64,000 nt of DNA from an uncultured Oxalobacter sp. (GTDB lineage Bacteria > Pseudomonadota > Gammaproteobacteria > Burkholderiales > Burkholderiaceae_D). The stretch covers positions 434,001 through 498,000 of the forward strand of contig CAKQWF010000001.1 of the NCBI GenBank assembly GCA_934277985.1, in the 5' to 3' direction. Under the pieces are notes generated by a model. It did not search any database and was not told where the DNA came from. It was given only the letters and a program-made list of their open reading frames with translations. The number at the start of each line of letters is the position of its first letter. Positions within the stretch are counted from its first letter, which is position 1. This document shows positions 32,651 to 42,707 of the stretch, piece after piece. Made by a program: the position numbers and the translations under genes.

Positions 32651-33319
32651 TCACTGTTTATTGTAGCGGCAGATGGAGAAAAATGCCGTATTCCGGTGCG
32701 GTGTGATGGCGGAAGTGTTGTCTGAACGAGGCGTTTCGGACAATCCTTTCGGGTACAGGAAGTAGCCGATCATATGCCAGGTTTCCTGGATGAGGAAAGA
32801 GAGCTTGGCGCTCATGCTTTCGTAACGTGTCGAAGGGGTGGGGGACGACCAGGCGGTGATGCCGATGTCGCCCGCGATTTGCATGGCGCGCTTCATGTGG
32901 ATGGGATCGCTGACGATGAGGGCGGTTTTCAGCCCGTTGGCGTCCATGAGGGCTTTCGCATTGATGAGGTTTTCACGCGTGGTCAGCGAGGATTCCTCGA
33001 TGAGGATGTCGTTTTCAGGAATGGCGTGACGCAGGGCGTAGCGCCGTGCGACGTAGGCTTCCGAAAACGGTGCGTTTTTCGATTTGCCGCCGGTGAGGAT
33101 CAGTTTGCCGACATAGCCGTTTTCATAGAGCCAGATGCCGTGGCGGATGCGTTCCTCGAAGACGGGGGACGGGCGCTTGTACCATGCCGCAGCGCCGAGG
33201 ATGATGGCGGCGTCGGCGCTTTTTTTCTGGTCGACGGTCGAAAACAGGGCGATCGAGCAGGCGGTATAGGCCAGAAAGACGATCACGGCGGCGAGCAGGA
33301 TCTTGATGCTTCTTTTCAT
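32651..33319 (-). CDS. YdcF/SanA-like DUF218 membrane protein
   Basis: 222 residues. The N-terminal helix LLAAVIVFLAYTACSIALF anchors a periplasmic DUF218 domain: ADAAIILGAAAWYKRPSPVF, LILTGGKSKNAPFSEA, ESSLTTRENL and VSDPIHMKRAM. SanA-type members affect envelope permeability and vancomycin resistance. The last about 30 residues are polar and unrelated to the family. It is upstream of the rhodanese in the same direction. Confidence 0.87.
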   Translation of the reverse strand: MKRSIKILLAAVIVFLAYTACSIALFSTVDQKKSADAAIILGAAAWYKRPSPVFEERIRHGIWLYENGYVGKLILTGGKSKNAPFSEAYVARRYALRHAIPENDILIEESSLTTRENLINAKALMDANGLKTALIVSDPIHMKRAMQIAGDIGITAWSSPTPSTRYESMSAKLSFLIQETWHMIGYFLYPKGLSETPRSDNTSAITPHRNTAFFSICRYNKQ

Positions 33320-33376
33320 CGCGCTATTGTACCGCGCCTGTGCGTTTCCCGTGCGCGCGGGCGCGTTGTGACGGTG

Positions 33377-33847
33377 TTACCGGACTTCTTCGGCGATCCT
33401 GACGTGTCCGAGGGACCCCTTGAGTTTTTTCAGGGCGGAGATGTCGCCTGTGATTTTGCCCAGCGGCACGCCGTCGGATGCCATTCTCGGTTCGTCGCCG
33501 ATGCTGGCGGGGGTCGGGCCGAAAAAGATGCACAATGCGTTGCCGGCGGGCCAGAGGGCGACTTCGCCGACTTCGAACACGTCGCGCATGGCGTCGCCTG
33601 TCGTGTCGATCCGTCCGGAAAGTTCACCGTAGTATTCGTTTCCCCAGCTGTGCATGCGGATGGTTTGCGGCAGATGCCTGCGCAGGCTTTTCACGGCTTG
33701 CGTATCGTACAGTTCGACGGGAAAGGATGTGGTGCCGATGGTGATGATCATGGTGGTGTTTCCTTGCGGGTTGGCCTGTGCGACCGGTGGCAGGCCACAG
33801 GCAAGCCAGAGGCACAGGGAGATGAGGATGTTCCGGGTTCGTCTCAT
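33377..33847 (-). CDS. Exported cyclophilin-like fold protein
   Basis: 156 residues with a signal peptide (ILISLCLWLACGLPPVAQA) followed by MIITIGTTSFPVELYDTQAV, the first strands of the cyclophilin-like (DUF3830/DUF369-type) beta-barrel, then VGEVALWPAGNALCIFFGPT, its characteristic closing strands. It lacks the catalytic Arg/Phe signature of true prolyl isomerases, so enzymatic activity is doubtful. Start ATG 33847 (MRRTRN) is chosen to begin at the signal peptide. The organism's role for it is not known. Confidence 0.78.
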   Translation of the reverse strand: MRRTRNILISLCLWLACGLPPVAQANPQGNTTMIITIGTTSFPVELYDTQAVKSLRRHLPQTIRMHSWGNEYYGELSGRIDTTGDAMRDVFEVGEVALWPAGNALCIFFGPTPASIGDEPRMASDGVPLGKITGDISALKKLKGSLGHVRIAEEVR

Positions 33848-33943
33848 ATGTCGGCCGTTTGCGTGTGGCGACGGCCGACATGATAGCGCATGCGGTGCGG
33901 GACGTGCATGCATTCATGCGATGCCGGCGGCATGCATGCGGGG

Positions 33944-34225
33944 TTATTTGCTGAGGCTTTCCATGATGAATGTGCGGTCTTCGCCGGTGTCGATGTCATA
34001 GACTTCGAATTTCACGTCCTTGCCCTGGCTGGAGATCCGGTAGATTTCGACTTCATGGTAGGCGTTGTTGCCGTGGTCGAATATTTCGATGATGCCGTTT
34101 TTCCGGATTTTGTTGCGCTTGGAGGTGATTTCGACTTTTGTGCCGGTGGAAGGTTCGATGCCGTCCCACCATGCCAGCGCAGTGGTCAGCGGGAGCGACA
34201 AAAGAATGAAGAGCAGTTTTTTCAT
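33944..34225 (-). CDS. DUF5334-like small exported protein
   Basis: 93 residues. Signal peptide MKKLLFILLSLPLTTALA is followed by WWDGIEPSTGTKVEITSKRN and IEIFDHGNNAYHEVEIYRI, an all-beta pattern I associate with DUF5334. Start ATG 34225 opens directly on the signal peptide; the frame upstream is open but has no ribosome site. Probably periplasmic; function unknown. Confidence 0.78.
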   Translation of the reverse strand: MKKLLFILLSLPLTTALAWWDGIEPSTGTKVEITSKRNKIRKNGIIEIFDHGNNAYHEVEIYRISSQGKDVKFEVYDIDTGEDRTFIMESLSK

Positions 34226-34500
34226 GATGTCGATGATGTCGGAATGTCGGGGTTTGCGGATGTGTTCCGGGCAGTTTTTATGATAGCAACAAATCGTGCC
34301 GTTTCCCTGTGCATGTGTTGTTTTCGAAAGGGATGGGGTGTCCGGGATGTATTCGCCGGATCGGTGTGGATGATGACAGATAAATGGAGATGAAGGCGGT
34401 TTGTCCTGATTTGCCTGCAAATGACGGAAGATGTGTTGTGCCGGCGAAAAACGGAAACGGTGGCGGTATGGCACGGGGCCGGATGGCGGTGTGCCGGATA

Positions 34501-34608
34501 AACGGGAATGGTGAAATTGCTTTCCGGATGGGCAATGGGGGCAAGTTGTTGTCGGGCAAGGGAAAAACCGCGCTATTCACGGACTTGTCCACAGAAAACG
34601 GGGATAAG
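34501..34608 (+). repeat. Dispersed ~100-bp repeat, copy B
   Basis: Same orientation as copies A, C and D: GGGAATGG, GGCAAGTTGTTGTC, GGCAAGGGAAAAACCGCGC, TATTCACGGAC, then the core TTGTCCACA and GGGGATAAG (ending 34608). It sits in the 667-base gene-free gap between the DUF5334-like and the TPR membrane protein genes. The rest of that gap shows nothing else. Confidence 0.85.
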
Positions 34609-34892
34609 GCCGCTGCCGTTTCCCTATGTGTGGAACAGGCCGGATGGCGGGGAAGGTGTCGCGTTTCGAGGGATTTTTCGCGCTGGCATGATGGCGACGC
34701 ATGCGGGGCGGCGACAGGTTCGAGGGCGTTTTGGGCGGTATGCGGGGATGGTGCTCGTGGCAGGGCGGACCGGGCGGTTCATGCGCTTGCCGATGCATCC
34801 GGTTCGTCTGTCGGATACGGGTTTTGTGCGGGCAACCGTGACGGGGGGTGCGAAGGCGCCGCGCCTTTGCGGGCGCGGCACAGGAAACGGGG

Positions 34893-35456
34893 TTATTTGC
34901 CGGGTTTGCCCGTTTTGCCGGTTTTGGCGGCGTCGGCCGGGGTTTCCTTGCGGAAGTTGCGGTTTCTGAGCTTGCGCAACAGGAAGTACTGGATGACCCA
35001 GATCAGGACGATGATGACGGCGGTGCTGAGAAAGAGAACCTTGCGCATGAAGGCACGGTCGGCGGCTTCTTTCGGGTCTTCGGCGACGGTGGCTTTTTCG
35101 TACATGGGGGCCGGGACTTTTTCGGCGCCGGCGGTTGCTGCATCGGCCGGTTTGGCGGCGTCGGCGGTTTTCGCTGCGGTCTTGCCTCCGGCTTTGGCAG
35201 TCTTGTCGGCCTTGTCGGTCATGTCGACGGCCGGTGTTTCGTCGGCATAGATTTCGTCGAGGGCTTTCAGGGCTTCTTCATGACCTTCTTTCGCGGCTTT
35301 TTCCAGATAGGGGACGGCTTCGCGGTATTTTTTGGCCTGGTACAGTTGCATGCCTTGCGAGAGGTCGTCGGCATGGGCTGCCGGGAAGGGGCTGATGGCG
35401 ATGAAGGTGATCGAAAAAAGCAGGCAGAGGATGAACGACAGTGGCTGTTTTGGCAT
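34893..35456 (-). CDS. Exported TPR protein with C-terminal membrane helix
   Basis: 187 residues. Signal peptide (LCLLFSITFIAISPFPAAHA), then one TPR/Sel1-like unit GMQLYQAKKYREAVPYLEKA, an Ala/Lys/Asp-rich linker (about 70-120), then a single transmembrane helix near 145 (VLFLSTAVIIVLIWVIQYFL) and a basic tail, so the globular part would face the periplasm. One TPR unit is not enough for a stable scaffold, so this is probably part of a complex. Function unknown. Confidence 0.75.
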   Translation of the reverse strand: MPKQPLSFILCLLFSITFIAISPFPAAHADDLSQGMQLYQAKKYREAVPYLEKAAKEGHEEALKALDEIYADETPAVDMTDKADKTAKAGGKTAAKTADAAKPADAATAGAEKVPAPMYEKATVAEDPKEAADRAFMRKVLFLSTAVIIVLIWVIQYFLLRKLRNRNFRKETPADAAKTGKTGKPGK

Positions 35457-35606
35457 GGTGGCGGCTCGTACACAAACAAAAGGTGCCGCAACGGATGACC
35501 GGGCAGCACGGGGAAAAAAGCTATTTTATCAAACTTGTGCGTGTGCGGGCAGGCCTTTTCGGCTTTGTTCGTGAAGTCGCATGTGGAGCCTGCCGCGCGG
35601 GCCGGT

Positions 35607-36461
35607 TCATTCCGGATAGTTGGTGTCGATGGCGACGGGTTCGATGCTTTCCATGTCGGCCTGTATTTTCCGGATTTGCCGGGAAGCGACCTTGTAGGCG
35701 TCGGGGCCCAAAAACAGGTGCAGCGGCGGGGCGGCCATTTCGGAGACGGAAAGGATGATTTCCGCGCCGCGTACCGGGTCGCCGATCTGCTGGTGGTTCA
35801 TTTTTTTCAGCAACATGTGGAAAGCTTCGCGTTTTTCGGCGTAGGCGGGGATGGCGGAATCCTCGAATCGCATGGAGTCGGCCAGAAAGTCGGTGCGGAA
35901 GTTGCCGGGTTTGACGCAGGTGACGCGGATGCCGAAGTCGGCCAGTTCGTCGCGCAGGGATTCGGACAGGCCGGAGACGGCGAATTTGGAGGCGCAATAG
36001 ATACCGCTGCCCGGAAAGCCGGTGAAGCCAGCCATCGACGAGAGGTTGAAGATGTGGCCGGAGCCTTGTGCGCGCATGTAGGGCAGGGCATGGCGGATGA
36101 CGTTCAAAGTGCCGAAGAAGTTGACGTCGAATTCCTTGCGGACGAGCGCATCGCTGATTTCTTCCACATAGCCGAACTGGCCGTATCCGGCGTTGTTGAC
36201 GACGACGTCGAGCGTGCCGAATTTGGCGACGGTTTTGGCCAGCGCGTCACGGACGGAGTCTTCGTTGACGATGTCGGTTTCAAGGGGCAAAAACCGGTCG
36301 CTTTCGCGGCCTGCCGCCAGGACGAGGTTGGCGAGTTTGCGGGTGGTCGCGGCGACACGGTAGCCTTTTTCGAGGAGCAGACGGGTCAGTTCCAGTCCGA
36401 AACCGCGTGAGGCACCGGTGATGAACCAGACTTTTTTGTCAGTCGGGCGGGCGTTTTCCAT
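35607..36461 (-). CDS. Short-chain dehydrogenase/reductase (SDR)
   Basis: 284-residue classical SDR. The cofactor loop is TGASRGFG at residues 15-22, NNAG near 90, the catalytic Ser in NLSSMAG and the YxxxK in YCASK near 155. The Arg at ATTRK after strand 2 favours NADPH. The C-terminal region (KMNHQQIGDPVRGAEIIL) is long and typical of the oxidoreductase subgroup with hydrophobic substrates. Start ATG 36461 follows AAGGAAACACCC. Single gene; substrate not predictable. Confidence 0.92.
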   Translation of the reverse strand: MENARPTDKKVWFITGASRGFGLELTRLLLEKGYRVAATTRKLANLVLAAGRESDRFLPLETDIVNEDSVRDALAKTVAKFGTLDVVVNNAGYGQFGYVEEISDALVRKEFDVNFFGTLNVIRHALPYMRAQGSGHIFNLSSMAGFTGFPGSGIYCASKFAVSGLSESLRDELADFGIRVTCVKPGNFRTDFLADSMRFEDSAIPAYAEKREAFHMLLKKMNHQQIGDPVRGAEIILSVSEMAAPPLHLFLGPDAYKVASRQIRKIQADMESIEPVAIDTNYPE

Positions 36462-36659
36462 GGGTGTTTCCTTGCAGGGTGGAGGTTGAGGGATTTTTCC
36501 TGAAAGTGTAACGGATTCGGCTATTGTCCGGGGGCTTTTGCTGCGTGTCTTGCCTGTTTTTTCGCACGGGCGGACATGCCGGAAGACAGACAGGATGCAC
36601 AGGTGCGAGGCATGGGCGTCGCACGGCATCGCGGGCGGGGATGCGGCGCTGCAGGGGGG

Positions 36660-37493
36660 TCAGACGGCGATGGGGGCGGCGATGGCCGGGTGCGGATCGT
36701 AGCCGGTGATGGTGAAGTCTTCGAAGGTGTAGTCGAAGATGGACGGTTTGCGCCTGAGCGTCAGGCGCGGCAGCGGCCGCGGTTCGCGCGAGAGCTGGAG
36801 TTTCGCCTGTTCGAAGTGGTTTTTGTACAGGTGCAAGTCTCCGATGGCATGGATGATGTCGCCGGGTTCGAGGTCGCATTGCTGGGCGATCATGTGGGTC
36901 AGGAACGCGGTCGAGGCGGTGTTGTAGGGGATGCCCAGAAAGATGTCGCCGGAGCGCTGGGTCATCATGCAGGAAAGCCGTCCGGCGGCGACCTGGAACT
37001 GGTACATGACATGGCAGGGTGCCAGCGCCATCTTGCCGTCACGGACGTTGTCCTGCGGGGATTTTTTTTCGCTTGGCAAGAGCGCGACGTTCCATGCGCT
37101 GATGATGTGGCGGCGGCTGTCCGGGTTGGTGCGGATGGAGTCGATGACGGCGGAGACCTGATCGTAGATTTTGCCGTCGGAACCTTCCCATGCCCGCCAT
37201 TGTGCGCCGTAGATCGGGCCGAGGTCGCCGTTTTCGGTCGCCCATTCGTCCCAGATCGTGACCTTGTTGTCATGCAGGTAGCCGATGTTCGTGCCGCCCT
37301 GCAAAAACCAGAGCAGTTCGCAAACGATGGAGCGGATGTGCAGGCGCTTGGTGGTCAACAGCGGCAGGCCGTTTTTCAGGTCGTGGCGCATCATGCGGCC
37401 GAATACGGCGCGGGTGCCGGTGCCGGTGCGGTCGCCCTTGTCGATGCCGGTTTCGAGTATTTCTTTGAGCAGGTTCAGGTATTGGCGTTCCAT
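36660..37493 (-). CDS. thyA: Thymidylate synthase
   Basis: 277 residues; converts dUMP to dTMP with methylene-tetrahydrofolate. Landmarks: [12 protein letters not shown] near the N-terminus, [20 protein letters not shown], the catalytic Cys in [10 protein letters not shown] (about residue 159), the dUMP-binding [13 protein letters not shown] and the C-terminal AAPIAV. A short insertion, [12 protein letters not shown], precedes the Cys, lengthening the protein by about 13 over E. coli (264). Start ATG 37493 gives [13 protein letters not shown], the usual N-terminus. Confidence 0.97.
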   Translation of the reverse strand: MERQYLNLLKEILETGIDKGDRTGTGTRAVFGRMMRHDLKNGLPLLTTKRLHIRSIVCELLWFLQGGTNIGYLHDNKVTIWDEWATENGDLGPIYGAQWRAWEGSDGKIYDQVSAVIDSIRTNPDSRRHIISAWNVALLPSEKKSPQDNVRDGKMALAPCHVMYQFQVAAGRLSCMMTQRSGDIFLGIPYNTASTAFLTHMIAQQCDLEPGDIIHAIGDLHLYKNHFEQAKLQLSREPRPLPRLTLRRKPSIFDYTFEDFTITGYDPHPAIAAPIAV

Positions 37494-37563
37494 CGTGCGG
37501 TCTGTCGGGGTAAACGGGAAAACATGCATTGTAGCGTATCCGGATGCGAGGATGTATCCGGCA

Positions 37564-39483
37564 TCATGACGGTGTCGCGGGCTGTGTCGCCGGTACTGCG
37601 GGCGATTCGGGCGCAGCGGCTGGCGCAGGAGCGGCAGGTGTCGCTGGTTTCGCGGGGGCGGCGGTCAGTTCGTCCAGTTTCGCCAGCGCTTTTCCGGCTT
37701 CGCGGTGGCCTGCGGTGCGGGCGGCTTCGAACCAGAAGCGTGCACGGTCGTTGTCGCGTGCCACGCCGTTGCCGTTGGCGTAGATTGTGCCGAGCAGAAA
37801 GCAGGATTCGGCGTGTCTGGCGTTGGCGGCGCGGGTGAAATAGAGGATGGCCTGTCTGACGTTTTGTTCGATGCCGACACCGACATACAGGATGCTGCCA
37901 TAAAAATAGCTGGCGTCGGTATAGCCGCTGTCGGCGCTTTGCTTAAGCCAGTCGGCGGCTTCGGCGGCCTGTTCTGCGGTCGGTTTGCCGGCAAGCAGCG
38001 AAAGTGCGAGATGGTATTGCGCGGGGGTGTAGCCCTGTTGTGCGGCTTGCCGGAACCAGTGGCGGGCTTTTTCTGCGTCGGGTGATGTGCCGCGTCCCTT
38101 GGCGATCATGAGGGCGTACTGGTCTTGCGCATAGGGGTCGTTTGCCCTGGCGGCTTTTTCGAACCAGAACAGGGCGCGGGTGTCGTCTTTGGGTTTGCCG
38201 ATGCCCGTCAGGTGCAGGTAGCCCAGCGACGCCATCGAGCGGATATCCCCGCCGGAGGCGGCTTTTTCAAACCATGCGGCGGCTGCCACCGGGTCGGCGG
38301 GCATGCCGTCTCCCTTGAGCATGAGGTATCCGAGGGTGTATTGCGCCGGATGGAAGTTGTTGGCGGCAAGTTTTTCAAAGCTTGCGATGGCGCGCGCCTT
38401 GTCGGCGGAGCCGCCATGTCCCGCGAATTGCAAGAGGGCGAGCTGGTAGGCGGCATGCGGGTGTCCGGCTGCCGCGGCTTTTTCAAACCATTTCCATGCG
38501 GCGGTATGGTCCGGCGCAGACAGTCCCGTGCCGTTTTTCGCCATCATGCCGAGTTCGAACCATGCGGCGGCATCGTTTTGCGCGGCGGCTTTTTCCAGCC
38601 ATTGCCGGGCTTGCGCCGGATCGGCGGGAATGGTTTTGCCTCGCAGATACAGGATACCGATGGCGGTCATGGCGGGGGCGTAGCCGTCGGAGGCGGCTTG
38701 CCCGAACCATTGCATGGCTTTTTGTTCGTCGGCGGCGACGCCTTCACCGGCGGCGGTCATGCTGCCGAGTTGCCATGCGGCGACGGGATGACCGGCTGCG
38801 GCGGCTTGCGAAAACAGGGCGATGGCTTTGGCGGGATCGCGTTCGACACAGATGCCCTTGCGGTAAAGCATGCCGCGATCGGTTTGTTCATTGGGGTTGG
38901 CCGTTTCGGGATTGGCTTCGAAAATGGCGACGATACCGGCACAGCGTGCCGCCAGCGCTTCTTCCGTTTCCGGCATGTCGTTTGCGACGGCCCGGCCTTC
39001 TTCCTGCACGGTTTGCCGTTCGGGGCGTGTGCCGGACGCTTCTTCACCGGTTTTTGCCGGAGCGGCAGGTGCGGATGGTGCGGCGGCAGCGGGTACGGTT
39101 GGCGTTGCGGTAGCAGGTGCCGCAGGTGTCACGGTGGCAGGTGTGGCCGTTGCGGCTGGTTCGGGTGCTGGCTGGTTTTCCGGTCCGTCGTATTTGAGGA
39201 TGTCTTCGCGGGTATCGACGGCTTTGCCTGAGGTGATGGCGTCGATGAGGGTGCCGAACGGGTTTCCGGGCGAGGTATCGGGTTTGTTGTCGTATTTGAG
39301 GATATCCTCGCGGGTATCGACGGCCTTGCCGGATGTGATGACGTCGATGAGGGTGCCGAATACGGACGGGGTGTTTTCACTGGCAGGCGTTGTGGTGCCA
39401 TGTGTGCTGTCGTCGGCGTGACTGGTCAGGTGGGCGGCTGAAAGGGAGAGTACGGCCAGAAGCAGGATAAATCGGCGCAACAT
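37564..39483 (-). CDS. Secreted Sel1-repeat protein, ~11 repeats, with internal duplication
   Basis: 639 residues. Signal peptide [16 protein letters not shown], then two near-identical copies of a segment beginning FGTLID and ending DILKYD (about residues 42-65 and 75-99), a Pro/Ala/Thr-rich linker to about 150, and about 11 Sel1 repeats to residue 600, followed by an Ala/Pro-rich tail. The DNA of the duplicated segment differs at only 6 of 72 positions, so it is recent. Likely periplasmic. It converges with no neighbour; the thyA gene lies 70 bases beyond its 3' end in the same direction. Confidence 0.87.
   Translation of the reverse strand: MLRRFILLLAVLSLSAAHLTSHADDSTHGTTTPASENTPSVFGTLIDVITSGKAVDTREDILKYDNKPDTSPGNPFGTLIDAITSGKAVDTREDILKYDGPENQPAPEPAATATPATVTPAAPATATPTVPAAAAPSAPAAPAKTGEEASGTRPERQTVQEEGRAVANDMPETEEALAARCAGIVAIFEANPETANPNEQTDRGMLYRKGICVERDPAKAIALFSQAAAAGHPVAAWQLGSMTAAGEGVAADEQKAMQWFGQAASDGYAPAMTAIGILYLRGKTIPADPAQARQWLEKAAAQNDAAAWFELGMMAKNGTGLSAPDHTAAWKWFEKAAAAGHPHAAYQLALLQFAGHGGSADKARAIASFEKLAANNFHPAQYTLGYLMLKGDGMPADPVAAAAWFEKAASGGDIRSMASLGYLHLTGIGKPKDDTRALFWFEKAARANDPYAQDQYALMIAKGRGTSPDAEKARHWFRQAAQQGYTPAQYHLALSLLAGKPTAEQAAEAADWLKQSADSGYTDASYFYGSILYVGVGIEQNVRQAILYFTRAANARHAESCFLLGTIYANGNGVARDNDRARFWFEAARTAGHREAGKALAKLDELTAAPAKPATPAAPAPAAAPESPAVPATQPATPS
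39187..39360. repeat. Internal tandem duplication in the 639-residue Sel1 gene
   Basis: Two 72-bp copies (39187-39258 and 39289-39360) with 6 differences and a 30-bp spacer (period 102 bp). In-frame, coding the FGTLID...DILKYD segment twice. Confidence 0.9.
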
Positions 39484-39911
39484 AAATCCGGAAAGGGTGG
39501 AAATGACGTTTTCATGTTAGTTCGAAAGTTTTTCTTTCGCAACGGGAAGTGTTCAGGATAAGGCAATACACGGATTTTTTGTGACGTGGAGGGCGTGGAC
39601 GGAGGCAGGCTGTCCGGAATGTCGGTGGGGTGTTTTCTGATGTTTGTCAATGTATGACCGGATACAGGGAAAACGGCTTTTGCGATGGCGAACTTTTCGT
39701 GATTCGCCTTTATCAAACGGAACGTTATCGATATTTCAGTTCAGTTTGACAAATCGCTGCCGGCGGATGGTTTTCGCTGTGCAGGTCTGTTCTACGAGGA
39801 AGATGGGGCGACTTCGGGAAAAGTCGCTTGTTCTCCCGGCTGGATACGTTGTGTGCGGAATATGGCGGCAGATGGTCATTTCCATATGTTTGAAACCGGC
39901 CTGGGAGGTGT
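39484..39911. other. Non-coding gap before autotransporter gene
   Basis: No gene supported. TTGACA at 39747-39752 lies about 160 bases before the autotransporter start and may be a -35 element. No good -10 partner is visible. No repeat or hairpin stands out. Confidence 0.35.
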
Positions 39912-42014
39912 ATGCAAAAAGGCGACTTACCGTATTGGCGGAAATATTTTCTGTTTGCTGCCGTTTTTCTGTGCAATCTGGCCAACGCCCAGAGTGACGG
40001 CAGTGATATCAGCGGTGACGCTCCGTTCAAAAGCAATAATCTGGTCATCGTGGACAGCCGGTTGAACGATTATGTTTCAACGGTGAGTAACCGGCAGGAA
40101 AAAGGCGCTGTTGAGGTGACGGCCAACGGGGTATTGCAGGTTTCGGGATCGGTATTCCGCAATAACCGGAACGGAACGTCTTCGACGAACGGCGAGCTGG
40201 TCAAGCCGGGCGCCGGTGTGATTTATCTCAATAGCGGGACACAGGCAAGTATTGCCGGTTCGGAATTTTCAGGAAACAGGGATTACTATTTCAACAAGGT
40301 TATCGGGGACAAGTCTGCCGGTGCGGTGTTTAATGCCGGTAATCTCAAGGTCGATGATTCGCGTTTCGTGGGCAATACAGACAATTTTGCCGGGGGTGCG
40401 ATTACCAATTATTCCGATGGGAACATGACGGTTTCCGGTTCGACATTTGACGGGAATGGCCGGGTTGCCGGGCTGGATACGCGATTCGGTGGTGCCGTCA
40501 TGAATTACGGCACGATGACGGATTCCGGATCGACTTATGCGGGGAACAGCGCCAACACACAGGGCGGGGCGATTGTTTTGACGGTGGCCAATGGCAAGAT
40601 GCCTTCGCTGACTGTCAATGGTGATGTTTTCCGGCAGAATACATCGTCGCATGGCGGTGCGATTGCGGTAACCGGCGGTACGTTTTCGGATACGGGGTCG
40701 ACTTATGATGGTAATGTGGCCAGCTATTCAGGTGGGGCGTTCCGTATTTACAAGGGGGCGACCGGCTCTGTCGCCAATGATGTTTTTTCAGGCAATTCGG
40801 CGACCAATACCGGGGGCGGGGCGGTTTTCAATGCAGGAATCCTGACGGATTCGGGATCGGTTTATACCGGTAATCAGGGGTATTCCGGTGGCGCTGTTTT
40901 CAACAGTGGTTCGCTCTCGGCGTCTGCCGGCCGGTTTTCCGGCAATTCGGCCAGTGTGTATGGCGGCGCCATTTACAATAGCGGTTCATTGACGATATCG
41001 GATGCGAATTTTTCCGGTAATTCGGCAAAGGTATCAGGCGGAGCCATCCACAACAGCGCGGCGGGGCAGGTGGTATTGTCAGGTTCGAGTTTTTTCGCAG
41101 GCAATACGGCTGGCGGGCTGGCCAATGATATCAGCAACGATGGCATATTTCATTTCGGTTCGGATAGCATGAAGCATGTGGTGACCGTACTGAACGAGGG
41201 GGTTTCCGGTTCCGGCGAGATGTATCTGAATCAGGGAATCCTTGTTTTGGGCCAGGATCGTCAGATTCAACAGAACAGCTTCCATGCAGGGGCGGGTACG
41301 GTCACATATATTACCCTCAGTGAAAAACATCTTGTGCAGACCGCGGGTATCAAGCATTTCAGCGAGCTTGACGACGGGGTACGAAACGGAAAGGACAAGG
41401 CACTGGATGCCATCGGCAATAGCGGGTTCATGATCCATACCAGTGGCGGTATGGTACTGGACAAGGATGCCGTGTTGCATGTCACGATCAAGGACAGCGA
41501 GCCTGGCAAGACGTATCTGGTTGCCTATAACGAGCAGCCGCAAGTCATGTTGCGCGCAGCCAGGGCGGTGACGATGACCTCGCAGGGGTTTTCCCATGAG
41601 GAAACGGCATGGAAGAATGTGAATCTGCTAAGCGGCAATCCGATGCTCGAGTTCGCCCGTGTCGAGGAAGATAACGATAACGGTTATGTGATGGTGTCTT
41701 CGCGGGCATCCAATGCTGTCGGCATTGTCGAGGATCTGGGCAGCCTGAGCCATATTTATTATGGCTGGCTGTCGGATATTTCGGATCTCCGTCACCGGTT
41801 GGGTGAAGTCCGTTACGGTGCGCAGGACGGTGTCTGGGGAAAAGTGATTTATTCCCGTTATCACGCAAAGGGGCTGGCTGACAGTCGTGTCAGGACGGAC
41901 GATTACAGCATGCATGTCGGTGTGGATCGGCTGGTCGGCAAAGGCGAGGATCATTCCTGGCTTGCCGGCCTGTCGTTTCGTGGCGGCCAGTCGGATATGA
42001 AAGCCGCGCTATGA
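39912..42014 (+). CDS. Autotransporter adhesin, passenger and start of beta-barrel (frameshifted)
   Basis: 700 residues in this frame. GGAGGTG at 39904-39910 sets ATG 39912. Signal peptide FLFAAVFLCNLANA. The passenger is built of Pmp/pectate-lyase-type repeats such as GGAIYNSGSLTISDANFSGNS and GGAVFNAG-x-LTDSGS, which stack into a beta-helix. The autotransporter barrel begins after about residue 590 (SNAVGIVEDLGSL, GVWGKVIYSRYHAKGLA). The frame ends prematurely at a TGA in the barrel (42012-42014). The missing barrel part continues in another frame just downstream, from a one-base step, so this copy is either a pseudogene, a phase-variable allele or a sequencing artefact. Confidence 0.85.
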   Translation: MQKGDLPYWRKYFLFAAVFLCNLANAQSDGSDISGDAPFKSNNLVIVDSRLNDYVSTVSNRQEKGAVEVTANGVLQVSGSVFRNNRNGTSSTNGELVKPGAGVIYLNSGTQASIAGSEFSGNRDYYFNKVIGDKSAGAVFNAGNLKVDDSRFVGNTDNFAGGAITNYSDGNMTVSGSTFDGNGRVAGLDTRFGGAVMNYGTMTDSGSTYAGNSANTQGGAIVLTVANGKMPSLTVNGDVFRQNTSSHGGAIAVTGGTFSDTGSTYDGNVASYSGGAFRIYKGATGSVANDVFSGNSATNTGGGAVFNAGILTDSGSVYTGNQGYSGGAVFNSGSLSASAGRFSGNSASVYGGAIYNSGSLTISDANFSGNSAKVSGGAIHNSAAGQVVLSGSSFFAGNTAGGLANDISNDGIFHFGSDSMKHVVTVLNEGVSGSGEMYLNQGILVLGQDRQIQQNSFHAGAGTVTYITLSEKHLVQTAGIKHFSELDDGVRNGKDKALDAIGNSGFMIHTSGGMVLDKDAVLHVTIKDSEPGKTYLVAYNEQPQVMLRAARAVTMTSQGFSHEETAWKNVNLLSGNPMLEFARVEEDNDNGYVMVSSRASNAVGIVEDLGSLSHIYYGWLSDISDLRHRLGEVRYGAQDGVWGKVIYSRYHAKGLADSRVRTDDYSMHVGVDRLVGKGEDHSWLAGLSFRGGQSDMKAAL

Positions 42015-42027
42015 CGGCAGCGCGGAT

Positions 42028-42669
42028 ATGGATCACTATACGCTGAAGGCTTATGGCACCTACATGAATGCGAAGGGCAGCTATGCGGATATCGTCGGTG
42101 CCGTCGGTCATTTCCAGACGGATTTCAGCGGTTTTCATAATGAGCGTGCGGGATACATGCATGGTGATTTTTCGAACTGGGGATATGGCGTTTCCGCGGA
42201 AACGGGGCATATGTTGAGGTGGGGCGGGGAGGCGGATGACCGCCGGAGGCACGATTACTGGTTTTTTGAGCCGCAGTTCCAGTTGTCCTTTTTTCATGTC
42301 GATGGCCGGGATTACGATACCAGCAATGCCATTCATGTCCGGCAAAAGGATGTCGATTTTCTGACGGGGCGCATCGGCGGTGTACTGGGCAAAAAATTCG
42401 GTTATGGCGGAACAAACGGTCCGGATGAACGCTATATGCAGATCGCTGGACGGGCCGGATGGATTCATGAATTCGATGGCGAGCAGTCGCTTGATATGAA
42501 CGGCCGCCGGTTTACGGGAAATGTCGCGGACAATGTTTTTTATTATGGGCTGGATATCGACTGGCAGTGCGGTCAGGCGCAGAAGTTGTATGTACAGCTT
42601 GACCGTGCCGAGGGAAGTGGCTATCGCAAGGATATTCAGGTTCGTGCAGGTTATCGTGTTGCGTTCTGA
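42028..42669 (+). CDS. Autotransporter beta-barrel C-terminal part (out of frame with 39912..42014)
   Basis: 213 residues from ATG 42028. It has the C-terminal strands of an autotransporter barrel (YWFFEPQFQLSFFHVDG, DVDFLTGRIGGVLGKKF, QIAGRAGWIHEFDG) and a terminal aromatic (RAGYRVAF), the signal for outer-membrane insertion. Reading on in this frame upstream gives YDGSAD, which directly continues the preceding fragment after a single-base shift at about 42011-42012. So it is the other half of one broken gene, not an independent protein; a separate translation start is doubtful. Confidence 0.82.
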   Translation: MDHYTLKAYGTYMNAKGSYADIVGAVGHFQTDFSGFHNERAGYMHGDFSNWGYGVSAETGHMLRWGGEADDRRRHDYWFFEPQFQLSFFHVDGRDYDTSNAIHVRQKDVDFLTGRIGGVLGKKFGYGGTNGPDERYMQIAGRAGWIHEFDGEQSLDMNGRRFTGNVADNVFYYGLDIDWQCGQAQKLYVQLDRAEGSGYRKDIQVRAGYRVAF

Positions 42670-42686
42670 CGGGCAGGGACTATGCA

Positions 42687-42707
42687 GGGAAAAATCGTAT
42701 TTTTCCC
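42687..42707. terminator. Hairpin, possible terminator after autotransporter
   Basis: Perfect 9-bp inverted repeat GGGAAAAAT / ATTTTTCCC (42687-42695, 42699-42707) with a three-base loop. It lacks a long T run, but the A/T stem is U-rich on each strand. Position 18 bases after the stop suits a terminator. Confidence 0.5.
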
